Source: Nymphaea colorata
Lineage: Eukaryota > Streptophyta > Magnoliopsida > Nymphaeales > Nymphaeaceae
Assembly: GCF_008831285.2 (NCBI RefSeq)
Contig: NC_045148.1
Location: forward strand, 4,280,001 to 4,340,000
Direction: 5' to 3'
Length of the DNA stretch: 60,000 nucleotides
The translations under genes were made by a program, and so were the position numbers. Shown here piece by piece: positions 33,074 to 43,890 of the stretch (positions are counted from its first letter, which is position 1; every line of letters starts with the position of its first letter). The notes below the pieces were generated by a model that saw nothing but the letters and a program-made list of their open reading frames with translations, made no database searches and had not been told where the DNA came from.

Positions 33074-34466
33074 AATGGTAGATATAGACATGTTTACTGA
33101 CGATGAAGTACGAGTGCTTTACTTCATTCGGCTAGTTTTTGTCTTCATCTTCTTTTGGTTAGAACAACTTTCTCCATCTCTAAGGATTGTTCATCCATTA
33201 GAGAAGTGAGTACAACATTTGTTCAACTTATGCTTGAAGGTTATCCTAGAAATTGTACGGACTTACTCCGTATGGATCGACACACATATCAAACATTATG
33301 CAACACACTAAGAACTAAAAAATTATTGGAGTATGCTCGTGACATTAGCATACAATAACAAGTAGCTATTTTTTTTATTGACAATTGGACACAATGAATG
33401 GAATTGTGCCACGCAGAATACTTTTCAACATTCAGGACAAACAATAAGTAAGTACGTCAGCTGTGTACTACGAGCAATATGTATAATGGGTAAGGATTAT
33501 GTCCAGCGGCTCAATGATGACCTGCCAACTAATATTCGCCATTCCATGCGATTCTTTCCATATTTTCAGGTAATTTCATAATGTCTGATAAACTCAACAA
33601 AATGCATACAACATTCAACATAAACATGACTAACTTGCACATATAAATATAGGATTGTTTAGGAGCAATTGATGGCACCCATGTACCTATATGGGTCCCA
33701 GCATCAGATCAAGCAAGATTTCGTAGTAGAAAATGATTTATTTCACAAAATGTCATGGCTGTAGTTGGATTTGACACTCGATTCCACTACATTTTGGCAA
33801 GATAAGAAGGAAATGCAACAGACTCAAGGGTTTTATACAATGCACTTGATCATCCAACTGACCCATTTGTGGTCCCAGAAGATACGTACTTCCACCAACC
33901 AATCTATTCCTTTTTACAAAAAAGTGAGAATGTTTAAATAATTTGTGTTCAATTGTAGGCAAATACTATCTTGCTGATGAGGGTTACCCAACATTGTTGG
34001 GTTACTAACACCATATCGAGGACATCGTTATCATATGTCTGAATTTAACACCTCGGGGGAACACACACCTAGAACTCCAGAAGAATTATTCAACCATAGG
34101 CATTCATCACTCTGAAATGCAGTAGAAAGAACTTTTGGCATGTTGAAAGCTCGTTTTCCAATATTGAAAGTGCAAGTACAGTATCCATTCAAAAAACAAG
34201 TTCAAATTGTTCTTGCTACATGTGCATTGCACAACTTCATAATTGAACACAATCCAAACGCCAAGCAATTTGATGATGATGATGCACCTTCAAATGATAA
34301 TTTTGTCGTAAGCAATCCGAAAATTGCAAGCCAAACACACCAGCGAGGAAGCAACAATTCCATGAGAAGAACTATAACAGATCAAATGTTTACAGATTAT
34401 CAATTGAATAGTAAGTTTATTTTATCAATTGTTGCATGTGGTTGTTTGACATTTGTTTTGTTTTGA
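33074..34466 (+). pseudogene. Harbinger DDE transposase, broken
   Basis: The helix-turn-helix part (NTFQHSGQTISKYVSCVLRAI, about 33420) is followed by an intron-like gap (about 33570-33652). Next come DCLGAIDGTHVPIWVP (first catalytic Asp, about 33655), a VVGFDTRF stretch, a LADEGYP segment with the second Asp (about 33964), and NAVERTFGMLKARFPIL with the catalytic Glu (about 34125). LATCALHNFIIEHNP marks the end of the DDE_Tnp_4 domain. At least three in-frame stops (near 33736, 33804, 34003) and frame changes disable it. All three catalytic acidic residues are still visible. Confidence 0.85.
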
Positions 34467-35546
34467 ATAGGACAACGAAGATGATGCCTCACCCAAAGTA
34501 CTATGTCATGTTCGAGGGTAGGTCATGAGACATATATGACAGTTGGGAGCAGTGCCAACCATTAGTGTATCGATACAAGGGCGCCCTCTTCAGATCGTTC
34601 CATACCTTTGAAGTAGCTGAATATCACATGAATGAATATCTCTACAACAAGTATGGTGTGCAATTACGTAGGCCATTGAACATTGACTATGTCAACGCAA
34701 CACAAGAGGAAGAAGTGATGCAGCGGAATGAACAGAAGTGCAGCCATAAATGTTTGATTTCTTGTTTTGTTACTACTTGTTTTCTTTCTTGGATCTATAC
34801 TCGTTAAACTTATGTACTGGATGGGACAACACGCTTTGGTTAATGGTTTTTAACTTTCATACAGGTTTCAGTGTGCTATGGTTCTATTTTGTAATTAATG
34901 ATTACCAATTGAACTTGTGGATGTGATGGACTACTTTTACACCTTATTTGTGTTTTTTTTATGAAATCAGGTTGGATGAATATCAGTTCTTTATCACATG
35001 AATGAATATCTAGATGTATCTTACTTTCTTTTTGTTTGTTTTGCTTAAGCTTTTTCCTTACACATCTTGTTGTGTTTCTAAATTATCAGAACGTGATCAC
35101 CATGCTTTTTCTTGTTATACATTCGCGGTCTTGGCATCTTTGTTACGTATGGTATAAACTGGTAAATTTATGGGTTGTTTATTGTTTGGTCTAGTTTTTG
35201 TAAGGTCCGAGATGTCGCTTGCTTGGATGCATGAATGTTGTGGGGTTTCAAGCTTTTAGAATTGTGTTAATGGTATTTGTTTACATCATCTTTCAATTTG
35301 TACCCTCTTCTAATTTGAGGAGAACCAATAAAACAACAAGTTCTAACGGTCAGGAAAAAAGTCCCTCCTATTTTTTTACCCTGTGCACCAAACACAGTTA
35401 ATTTTTCCCTGCAAAAAACTTCCCTATAATCAAACAGGGCCTCAAATCGAAAGAGAGTTAAATTTGATCATGTTCTTCTTTTCAAAAAAATTTACTGTAG
35501 TAAATTTACCACGTTAAATTCTTCCTTGCAATCAAATAGGACCTAA

Positions 35547-36196
35547 GAGACTGGTGTGTAGTGCTGCACTAGACTCATTGTCAATGCACGGTTCCTTCCT
35601 CTCATCGTTGATCGGACGATTATCATCTTGCCGGCTCACAGCGATACCCTCCCTCTCGTTCAGATTCCAGCGCATAGGTGCCTACGCACCGCCTCATTTC
35701 CCTTCTGAGTCTAGATCCTCCAATCTAACTGCTGCCCTCAGCAGGAAACACAAGGCACACATACACTGTTACACAGACAATCCCTCTCTTTCTCTCTCCC
35801 CCTTTCTCCCCACAAAGAAGCAGAACGGTAGACGAGGAGCAGTTAAACGGGGAGGATGAAGGAAGCAGAAGGCCAGGGCGCCAGTCTACCCACTTCGCTT
35901 TCTTTTTCATTTGGACATCATAATCTTCAAGTTACATATTTGTCTGTTCGGTCCCCCATTTTAAATAGATACATTGTTTTTTTGGCCCCTTTGCTTTTTC
36001 TCTACGCCATTAATGTCAGTTTATTGTACGGCGACACCTTATCCTCAACCTGATCCACTAACAGGTGGTATTATGGTAGATGTTTTATTAAGGAACGGGG
36101 AATTATGTCCTGAAAAAATTCCAAGGTTGATCCAGGAGGAGAAAAGCGGTGGGTAGAGGTAACGTCTTCCCATCAATTTTCCCCACCACGTGGTAG
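35547..36196 (+). repeat. Foldback IR2, left arm, inner part
   Basis: This is the reverse complement of about 36255-36896. The small frames here (35554-35859, 35856-36053) are mirrored in the other arm and have no recognisable domain. Confidence 0.8.
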
Positions 36197-36254
36197 CTTG
36201 CATCCTAGGAACATGCGATTCCCGCCTGGACCGACCTTGGAATTTTTTAAGGAC

Positions 36255-36950
36255 TACCATGTGGTGGGGAAAATTGATGGGAAGATGGTACCTCTACCCA
36301 CCATTTTTCTCTGCTTGGACCAACCATGGAATTTTTTAAGGACATAATTCCCCATTCTTTAATAAAAGATCTACCATAATACCACCTATTAGTGGAGCAG
36401 GTTGAGGATAAGGTGCCGCCGTACAATAAACTGACATTAATGGCGTAGAGAAAAAGCAAAGGGGCCGAACAGACAATGTATCTGTTTAATAAGGGGAACC
36501 GAACGGACAGCATGTATCTTGAAGATTACGATGTCCAAATGAAAAAGAAAGGGAAGTGGATAGGCCGGCACCCTGGCCTTCTGCCTCCTTCATCCTCCTC
36601 GTTTAACTGCTCCTCGTCTGCCGTTCTACTTCTTTTTGGGGAGAAAGAGGGAGAGAGAAAGAGACGGAGTGTCTGTGTGTAACTGTGTATGTGTGCCTTG
36701 TATTTCCCACCGAGGGCAGCAGTCAGATTGGAGGATCTGGACTCGGAAGGGAAATGAGGCAGTGCGTAGGCACCTATGCACCGGAATCTGAATGAGAGGA
36801 GGGTATCGCTGTGAGCCGGCCGGATGATAATCGTTCGATCAGCGATCAGAGAAAGGAACCGTGTGTTGACGATGAGTCCAGTGCAGCACTACACACCAGT
36901 CTCTTTAAAAAAAAATTCTTTGTAAATAACTATCTTTAGACAGTTATCCT

Positions 36951-36982
<32 letters not shown>

Positions 36983-37926
36983 CATATATAAACGAGTACC
37001 CCTCCAGCCATTTTTGTTTGGCTCCGCCATTCGCTTTATTTGCATCGTCTTTTTAACGCAGTTTATGGAGTATATCTTCCCCTAATATGTAAATAAGGCA
37101 ATTTAGTGTGTAGTGGTTCATATCAGCTCACATGTAGCTCTGCTATAAAAGTGTGTCACTGCATTTTGCTTGGACCCCTTCGATATCTGGTCTGCGCGAT
37201 CTTCAAATCCAGGCATGGATCAGCATAAGTAATTCAAAATCTTCACCTCAACTGTATCCATGTAAATTAAACTTCAAAATCCACATATGGAATTAACCGG
37301 TCCTTCAACATTTTATCTAAGATAATCCATTTTGGACATGAATCATATTGATGTCCAAGGTTTCTGTCTGAATAAAGCCCACTTCCGAGCCAAATCAAGT
37401 TTCAAACACAACTGAATGCATCTTTCCGGTATCCACATGGTAAAACTAGTTTATTAAATGGATCCATTTTGAAACCAAAACAATTTTAACTTCATGACCT
37501 GAACACTGTTTTCTTCTTTAAGAAGAAAAACATCATTCTTGAAACTTACATGAATGTAAACATTTGAACTTGCAGAACTGAACAAACTTCCGGTTCTTGT
37601 TTCAACCTACCAAAAAAAAGGAAGGAAAAAGAAGAAAAAACGAAAAAAGGAAATTCTATGATGCTGAAACTTCTTTTTGCCTTAGAGGTATATCCGAATG
37701 AGTGAGTTACACACCACCATCCAAAAAAGAACCCACTGTTGCTCCCTTTTCCCTGCATCGAAGGTACATTATCTCTTCTTCACGACATTATTCTAATAAG
37801 GTATTTGTATATCCACCTAATGCAACAGATTAAAGTGTCCACGATAGCTGTTATATAGATGGTGATACGTGCATCTATATTCATGTTCCTCCTTCAATTT
37901 GGGTTGCACTTAAATACGTGGCTGCC
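36255..37926 (-). repeat. Foldback IR2, right arm (uninterrupted)
   Basis: About 1.67 kb matches in reverse complement 27552-28555 followed by 35547-36196. Only about 58 bp (36197-36254) separate the arms, so the structure is a near-perfect hairpin when the Harbinger insertions are ignored. A TA run lies near 36955-36985. Confidence 0.8.
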
Positions 37927-37930
37927 CCCA

Positions 37931-38270
37931 TGTTGTAAATATAATGCAAGTATGATGTTAGTCTACAACATGCTGGAATAAACCAAGAGTAGACATTGTA
38001 CTGATAAATTCCCCATGTTCTAATGCTATTTACCCGTTCAAGTGATCATGAATAAAAGGTATGTGACAAAGCTAATACATTGTGCGATAATCTGATGCTG
38101 CCTAATGAATCCGTGTCGTTTAAGTGACTTTTGTATTTTCTACTTGTTATGAAACATTGGCTTGACGGTTTGATTTAAGTTGTAGTTTAGCATTGGCAAT
38201 TTAGAGTTGGTAACAACACTTAATGGTAGAAGTTGGTTGTTTAAAAAGTGATTTCCACATGCAATAATTA
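37931..38270 (+). repeat. Block D copy 2
   Basis: This matches 13981-14318 in the same orientation and lacks the hAT-like MITE, preserving that element's empty site near 38262. Confidence 0.75.
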
Positions 38271-38319
38271 AAATTTAAATTGACACTGTTAATTTAAAAA
38301 AAAATTGCGTAAAAAATTT

Positions 38320-40245
38320 AGGGTCATTGGAGTTTGGTATCAGAGCAATGGATTGTAATCCAAAGAACTGAGCATGATCATGTTATGAACAATTTAAGGT
38401 TGCTGCTTTAAGATCAGTTTTCGGTTTTGTGAGTTGTGATTTTAAGAGAATTGGACCTGGTCAAGCCTACTAAACTAAGACTTGGGGGTTTGACTACGAT
38501 CAAACTGGATCAACATCATTGGTTCATAAGTTATAATCCAAAGAAGCTGAACTCAGTCAACCTAGAACCAGATTAAGGCATGGTATTTAGAGTCAAACCT
38601 AGACAGGGCTATAATCCAAATGTACTAGGTCTGGTCCAGATTGAGTAAGGCTTGCAGTCGCATGGGTTATAATCCAAATGGATTGAGCTTTGTTCTCCAA
38701 GAACCAAAATATGACTTAATGGGCTTAGATGGTGTTACATTACACTTGGCCCAAAAACAAGTCTTGTGGGGTTATATTCCAAATTGCTTATACTGGTGAA
38801 GCAAAGGCTTCACTTAGAAGAAACACAAAACATAAAGAAGAAAACTTACATAGACGACGTGGCGTACTCCCTTGGAGTGAAAGGAAGGAGAGAAGAAATA
38901 GAAATACCGAATGGCAAAAGATGAAAGGAAGTAAAGCGAAAAAGAGAGAAAGGAAAGGAGATAAATGGGGAGAAAGAAAGCAAAGAGATAGAGAGAGGAG
39001 ACAACGAGCTCCTCTTGGATGCCTCTCCCCCACGTCTTGAGAGGTATCTATAGTAGGGGGAGAGGCCAAAACTAGTGGGCTTTTAAACATTATGGGAACC
39101 TGCCAAAATCAATAGATTTGAAATTAATGGTTTTAGATTTTTGTCGACATCCCCATTTAAATTATTTTCTAAATTGAGACAATTAAAAAAAGGCGCTTGG
39201 CCCACCTTTTTGAAAAAGTGGGTGGTTTTCTTAGAATGTCAGATCCAGGGCAGGAAATATCCAGACATAATAATAATGAAGGCAGTGCAGCATGATTCAA
39301 ATTGGAATACTCTAGAAGTGAAAGTTATACGCAAGTAGAGGAGATCAAATCTGGACCAATGACAACCAAGCCAAAACTTAGAATAATCTGGATTAATGAC
39401 AATTCAGCCAGAACTTGAAATAACCAAAGAAGAAATTTTCTGAATGGTCTTGGAAAATCAAATCCTAAAGTAAAGGAAAAGACTCCTTCAATTGAGCAGT
39501 TGTAACTCTCCATCTTTTTGATGGAAATGTCACCAAATGGAGGTTGTTGAGTGTGGTGAGGAAACCATCGATGCAGGAAGCTTTCCATCTAAACCACATT
39601 ATTTTTTTTTCGTTTTTGTGCATCATCTCTCTTTTATTTCTATGCAACATGTTCTTTTATGGTATCAAAAGATTAGGAGCATGTGAACCGTACTCGGTGA
39701 TCTTTGTTGTGTCTTTTGATTGTGTTGTCAAGGCCAGCAATAAAACTTCTAGAACTTAATAGCTCTGATGCTGCTAGTACTACCTTTCATTTCTTTCGCA
39801 ATCTCCAGCTAGCATTTTTTTAAGGTGAAGTTGACATCAAAAAATTTTCTTTTGTGGAATCACAATTTACTCCATCCTTATTCTTTTATGACCCACATGG
39901 TTTTATTGACAAATCTATGACCATCCAAATTTGTTATTAATAGTTAATGGAATATCAAACCCAAACCAAGATTGAACAGAAAATGCATCACTTAAGGTGA
40001 AATCTTCATTAGTTTTCAAGTTGCTCTATAGCAGCAGCAGTAGCTAACTGAACACTGTCAAAATAAGAACCATACAGTTTCTAAGGGTTAAAACCTTAAC
40101 TTAAGATACTGAAAAAAAGATAAAGTACCTAATTGCCCTCACCTATAAGGGGTAAAACAATAAAATAAGTTAAAACATGTTACAATAAAATAGACAAGCA
40201 TAGACTTTGACCAACAAGAAGTAGTTTGACTCAAGAATTTTAACA
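38320..40245 (-). mobile_element. R1 leader plus 3' LTR of copia-1
   Basis: An intact primer-type motif (TGGTATCAGAGC at 38335) and about 250 bp of leader precede a minus-oriented LTR spanning roughly 38590-40245. The LTR starts on the minus strand with TGTTAAAATT at 40245 and follows a polypurine tract (minus strand of 40246-40258). A TATA-like motif (minus strand) lies near 39050. This is the most complete R1 copy and ties R1 to the copia pol at 40.3-41.5 kb. The distal LTR border is uncertain because homology between copies fades at about 38590. Confidence 0.65.
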
Positions 40246-41541
40246 GTCCCCCTCAAACTTGGCATGATTGAGTGACATAATGCCAAGTTTGCTAACAAAT
40301 TTTCTAAACTTCAATGGTGGCAAACTCTATGTAAACATGTCAACAACTTGGTCTTCAATTGTTTTGTGCTCAAGAGAAATTGATCCTTCTTCATAAGTTT
40401 TCCTTGTAAAGTGGCAATCAATCTCAATGTGCTTAGTTTTTTCATGAAATTGTAGATTTTTGCAACATGAATTGCCCTCATGTTTTCACAAATCATTTTA
40501 ATCTTATCAACCATAAGAATTTCAATATCATTTATCAACCATCTTATCCATATTATTTCAATTGTAGTTTGGGCCATAACCCTATATGCAGCCTCAGTCA
40601 AAGACAAAGTTATTCTTTGTTGTCTCTTGTTTACTTACCAAAGAAGATGCAAAATCCTGTTGAAGATAGCCTATCACTTATTGATCCACCAAAATCAACA
40701 TCACAAAAGGCTGCAAATTTTTTTGAATTTGAAGAAGAAAAAAGCATTTCATTGTCCATTGTGCTTCCCGCATACCTTATCATTCTTAGTATGAGCACTC
40801 ATAAATTGACTTATTAAATAGACAACATGTGTTATATCTGGTCTAGAAATGGTTCAATAAATCAAGCTTCCAACAAGTTTTCTGAAAATTGTAGGATGTT
40901 CTAATTTCTTTCCTTTGAGAGATCTTAGCTTGACATCTACTTCCATGCGAGTTTCTCCTCTTTTATTGTCATCATGTGGTTTAGCTTTGGCCACAAGATC
41001 TTGCATATTTGTGTTAAGACAAAAACAGTCCCCTTCCTGAGTAAACAACTTTTAAACCTAAGCAATACTTTAAGAAAACAAGATTTTTCATTTCAAATGT
41101 TTGTGCAAGTCTTTTCTTTGTCTCATCAATAATTTTATGGTCATCTTCATTAATAATCATATCATCAACATACAAAAGCAATACATTTACCTTTTTTTGT
41201 AGAAGATACAAACAATGCAGGGTCATGAGGGCTTTACTTGAACCCAATTTCTTTTGCAGCTTTGCTAAACTTTTCAAAGCATGCTTGTGGAGCCAGTTTT
41301 AGCCCATAAAGAGCCCTCTTTAATTTGCATATTATGCCTTCTGAATCTTCAACACTTGGTGGAAGCTACATATAAAATTCTTCTTCTATATCTCCATTCA
41401 AAAATGCATTTTTTACATCTAGTTGCCATAAATTTCAAAGTTTTGTTGATGCAACTAGTAGAAGAGTTCTGATGGTAGTCATATATGCCACTGGTGCAAA
41501 TGTCTCTGAGTAGTCTATTCCAAATTTATGATTGTAACCTT
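40246..41541 (-). pseudogene. Copia-1 pol remnant (RT tail and RNase H)
   Basis: On the minus strand the RT catalytic motif appears as LLLYVDDMIINEDD (about 41170), followed by FEMKNLVFLKYCLGLKV. RNase H follows with AAYRVMAQTTIEIIWIRWLIND (about 40590) and an altered IHVAKIYNF motif. Frameshifts break it into pieces. Polypurine tract and R1 LTR follow directly, so this is the 3' half of one element; the 5' half is missing, cut by copia-2. Confidence 0.75.
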
Positions 41542-41766
41542 TGTTACTTGGAGAGGTAGGGAAGAAGAAGAGAACGCGAGGAAGAAAGGGAGTAAGAAGC
41601 AGTCTCAACCTTGTTGGCTGCTCCCCATTCTTTAGAATAAAATAATGATTATGGTTATGTCTAACCCCTTACATAAAGAGTCCAATAAGAAATTAAAATT
41701 CAAAGAGCTACCTAATAATAAAGTTCTAAAATACAAAAAACCTCAAACCAGTACATTTTCTCAACA
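41542..41766 (-). repeat. Copia-2 3' LTR (short)
   Basis: On the minus strand it begins TGTTGAGAAAATG at 41766, right after a polypurine tract, and ends in AACA at about 41542, where copia-1 sequence resumes. Length of about 225 bp is short but usual for some copia lineages. Confidence 0.55.
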
Positions 41767-42955
41767 CTCCCCCCCAAGCTGGAGCATAGATGTCTATCAT
41801 GCTCAGTTTGTTACAACATTTCATGAAATCAGTTATAGGGAGAGTTTTGGTAAATATATTTGCAGTTTGATCTTTTGAAGCAACATATTCAATAGAAATA
41901 ATTCATGCTTGAACCAAGTCCCTAATATAATGACAATCAACGTTGATATGCTTGGTCCAGTCGTGGAAGACCGAATTATTGGCTATACAAGTAGCCGCTT
42001 TATTATGACATTGCATTTTTGTAGGCAATTCTATATAAATTTGAAGACCTTCTAGCATGGCTCTCACCCAGGTGATTTCAGTGGCAGTTTTGGCCATGGC
42101 TCGGTATTATGACTCTACACTAGACCGAGCTACAACAACTTGCTTTTTACTTCTTCAAGAGACTAAATTACCCTCAACAAAGATACAAAATCTTGTAGTG
42201 GACTTTCTGTCGATAGAGTCTGCATAATCTACATCAGAATAAGCCTCTATTTGGAGTGAAGAACATTTTCTAAATAATAGACCCTTTCTAGGAAAAACTT
42301 TTAGAAATTTCAATAATAGCATAGCTGCATCCCAATCGGCTTTTCTTGGCTTATCTCTAAACTGACTTAATTTTCTCACAACAAATGATATATCAGGTCT
42401 AGTAATAGTTACATATAGTAGCTTTCTAATTAGTGACCGATATGATTTGCTATCAATAGATCATATTTATCATCACATAAGTAAATACGAGAATTCATAG
42501 AAATAAATGTTGGTTTAGTTCCAGTCATATCTGTCTCTTGTAGCAAATCAATAACATATTTTCTTTGAGAAATAACTAAACTTTCTTTACTTCTTGCTAC
42601 TTCTATCCCTAAGAAGTAATGCAGAGAGCCAAAGTCTTTAGTAACAAAGTGTTGTTGGAGATACTTCTTTATGTCTTGTATTTCTTTCTCATTATCACCA
42701 ATTAAAATCATGTCATCCACATATATCACCATAACAACCATACCTCTTCATGTCCTTTTTATGAACAATGAATGATCTAAAGAAGATTTACAAAACCCGA
42801 ACTTGGACACAACATCACACAACTTATGAAACCATGCTCTGGGACTCTGCTTCAGACCATATATAGCCTTCTTTAACAAACATACCTTGGTATCGAAAAA
42901 TATATCAATTTTCTTTATATAATTTTTTCTGCACCTTCTTTTCATTGGGGCATTT
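41767..42955 (-). pseudogene. Copia-2 pol remnant (RT and RNase H)
   Basis: Minus-strand motifs in order: AIYGLKQSPRAWFHKL (about 42850), VIYVDDMILIGDNEKEIQD with the catalytic pair (about 42720), FGSLHYFLGIEVARS, then RNase H pieces EAYSDVDYADSIDRKSTTRF (about 42230) and AKTATEITWVRAMLEGL (about 42060). Frames are broken at four or more places. The family differs from copia-1, to judge from both the LTR and RT sequence. The region begins with a C-rich run (polypurine on the minus strand, 41767-41776). Confidence 0.8.
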
Positions 42956-43547
42956 TTTTATTATTTTCACTTCAATCCAAGTATCAACCTTCTATCATTT
43001 ACCCAATACATTCGTGCATTCTGTTTTGAATCAAATCTTATCCATTACCACTCATGGCAATTTCTAATAATGAGGCATTTTTTTAATTATGAATATTTTT
43101 AGGCATTTCTAAATTGCTTTTGCAACATATATTTTCTTTCAAATCATCATTGTCCATCAAGAAAAAGGTCATATCACAATCAAATCAACTGAGTCATATC
43201 GCTATAAGATTTGATCAAGCGTGATCTGGTCGCTAGGTTCGGAACATTCTAAAGCTAGCTCTAGCATGTCATTAGATAAGACAATCTTATGAAGCAAACG
43301 CAACTTGGCCGTTTGGCCAAGTTGCATTTCAAAGAAAGCTCAATCCAAGTGCTAGTTTGGGGAATTTTACTAAGCAAGTTCAAATCCAGCCTTTGGTGAA
43401 AACAAAAATTTCACCAAAAGCCACTTGAGGTGATAGGAAGTTTTTTTGTCACAACCAATGAAGGAGCAATAGGGTCTCATTCCCAGCTTCGACAAAGGCA
43501 TTCAAGGTGATGAGGGTTCTTTCCTGGCATTACCACTTGTTATCGAG
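42956..43547. other. No gene recognised; upstream part of a gypsy 3' region
   Basis: AT-rich sequence with no readable domain. The part after about 43200 probably belongs to the 3' non-coding region of the gypsy element whose polypurine tract is at 43878. Confidence 0.4.
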
Positions 43548-43800
43548 CAACCCATTCAGGAAAGGGGTAAAACCTGAAATTATGGATAAAAGAGCAACCC
43601 GCCCGGCAATGGGTTAAACCTGCAATGTAAGCTAAAGCAACCCACATAGATAAGGGGTTAAACCTACAATACAAGCCAAGGTAACCCATTCAGGGGGGTT
43701 AAACCTGAATTTAATTTCGGCAAACCTATGCAGGTAAGGGGTTAAACCTGCAACATAAGCTCAAACAACCCATTTAGTTAAGGGGTTAAGCCTAAAACAT
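43548..43800 (+). repeat. Imperfect tandem repeat, about six units
   Basis: Units of roughly 40-60 bp share the words CAACCCATTCAGG, AAGGGGTTAAACCTGCAA and TAAGC. Spacing is irregular. It lies just upstream of a gypsy polypurine tract and LTR, a place where Tat-lineage elements often carry tandem repeats. Confidence 0.75.
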
Positions 43801-43877
43801 CATTCCAAAAATGTTTCTTTGAAAAATCCGAGGTACTAATCTTTGTCAATAAGCGCAGCTAGTGCCGGCTTAGTAAC

Positions 43878-43890
43878 AAAGAGGGGCATC
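43878..43890 (+). other. Gypsy (Tat-like) polypurine tract
   Basis: AAAGAGGGGCATC directly precedes TGTTATCACCC, the characteristic start of an LTR. Confidence 0.6.

Larger units (their letters stand above)
30167..35543 (+). mobile_element. PIF/Harbinger DNA transposon, degraded autonomous type (H2)
   Basis: This 5.4-kb element is flanked by TAA (30164-30166 and 35544-35546). Terminal sequences GGCTGCGTTTGATTG and, inward from the right, GGTCCTATTTGATTG form imperfect inverted repeats. It carries the two genes expected of a Harbinger element, a Myb/SANT-like ORF1 and a DDE transposase, in the same orientation. Both are interrupted. The first 700 bp are a pyrimidine-rich leader with repeated TTCCCCTC words, and frames there (30293-31125) are compositional. 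Confidence 0.85.

Noticed and set aside
43548-43800. Spaced repeats resembling a CRISPR array
   Set aside because: The whole unit repeats imperfectly with no unique spacers, next to a gypsy polypurine tract.
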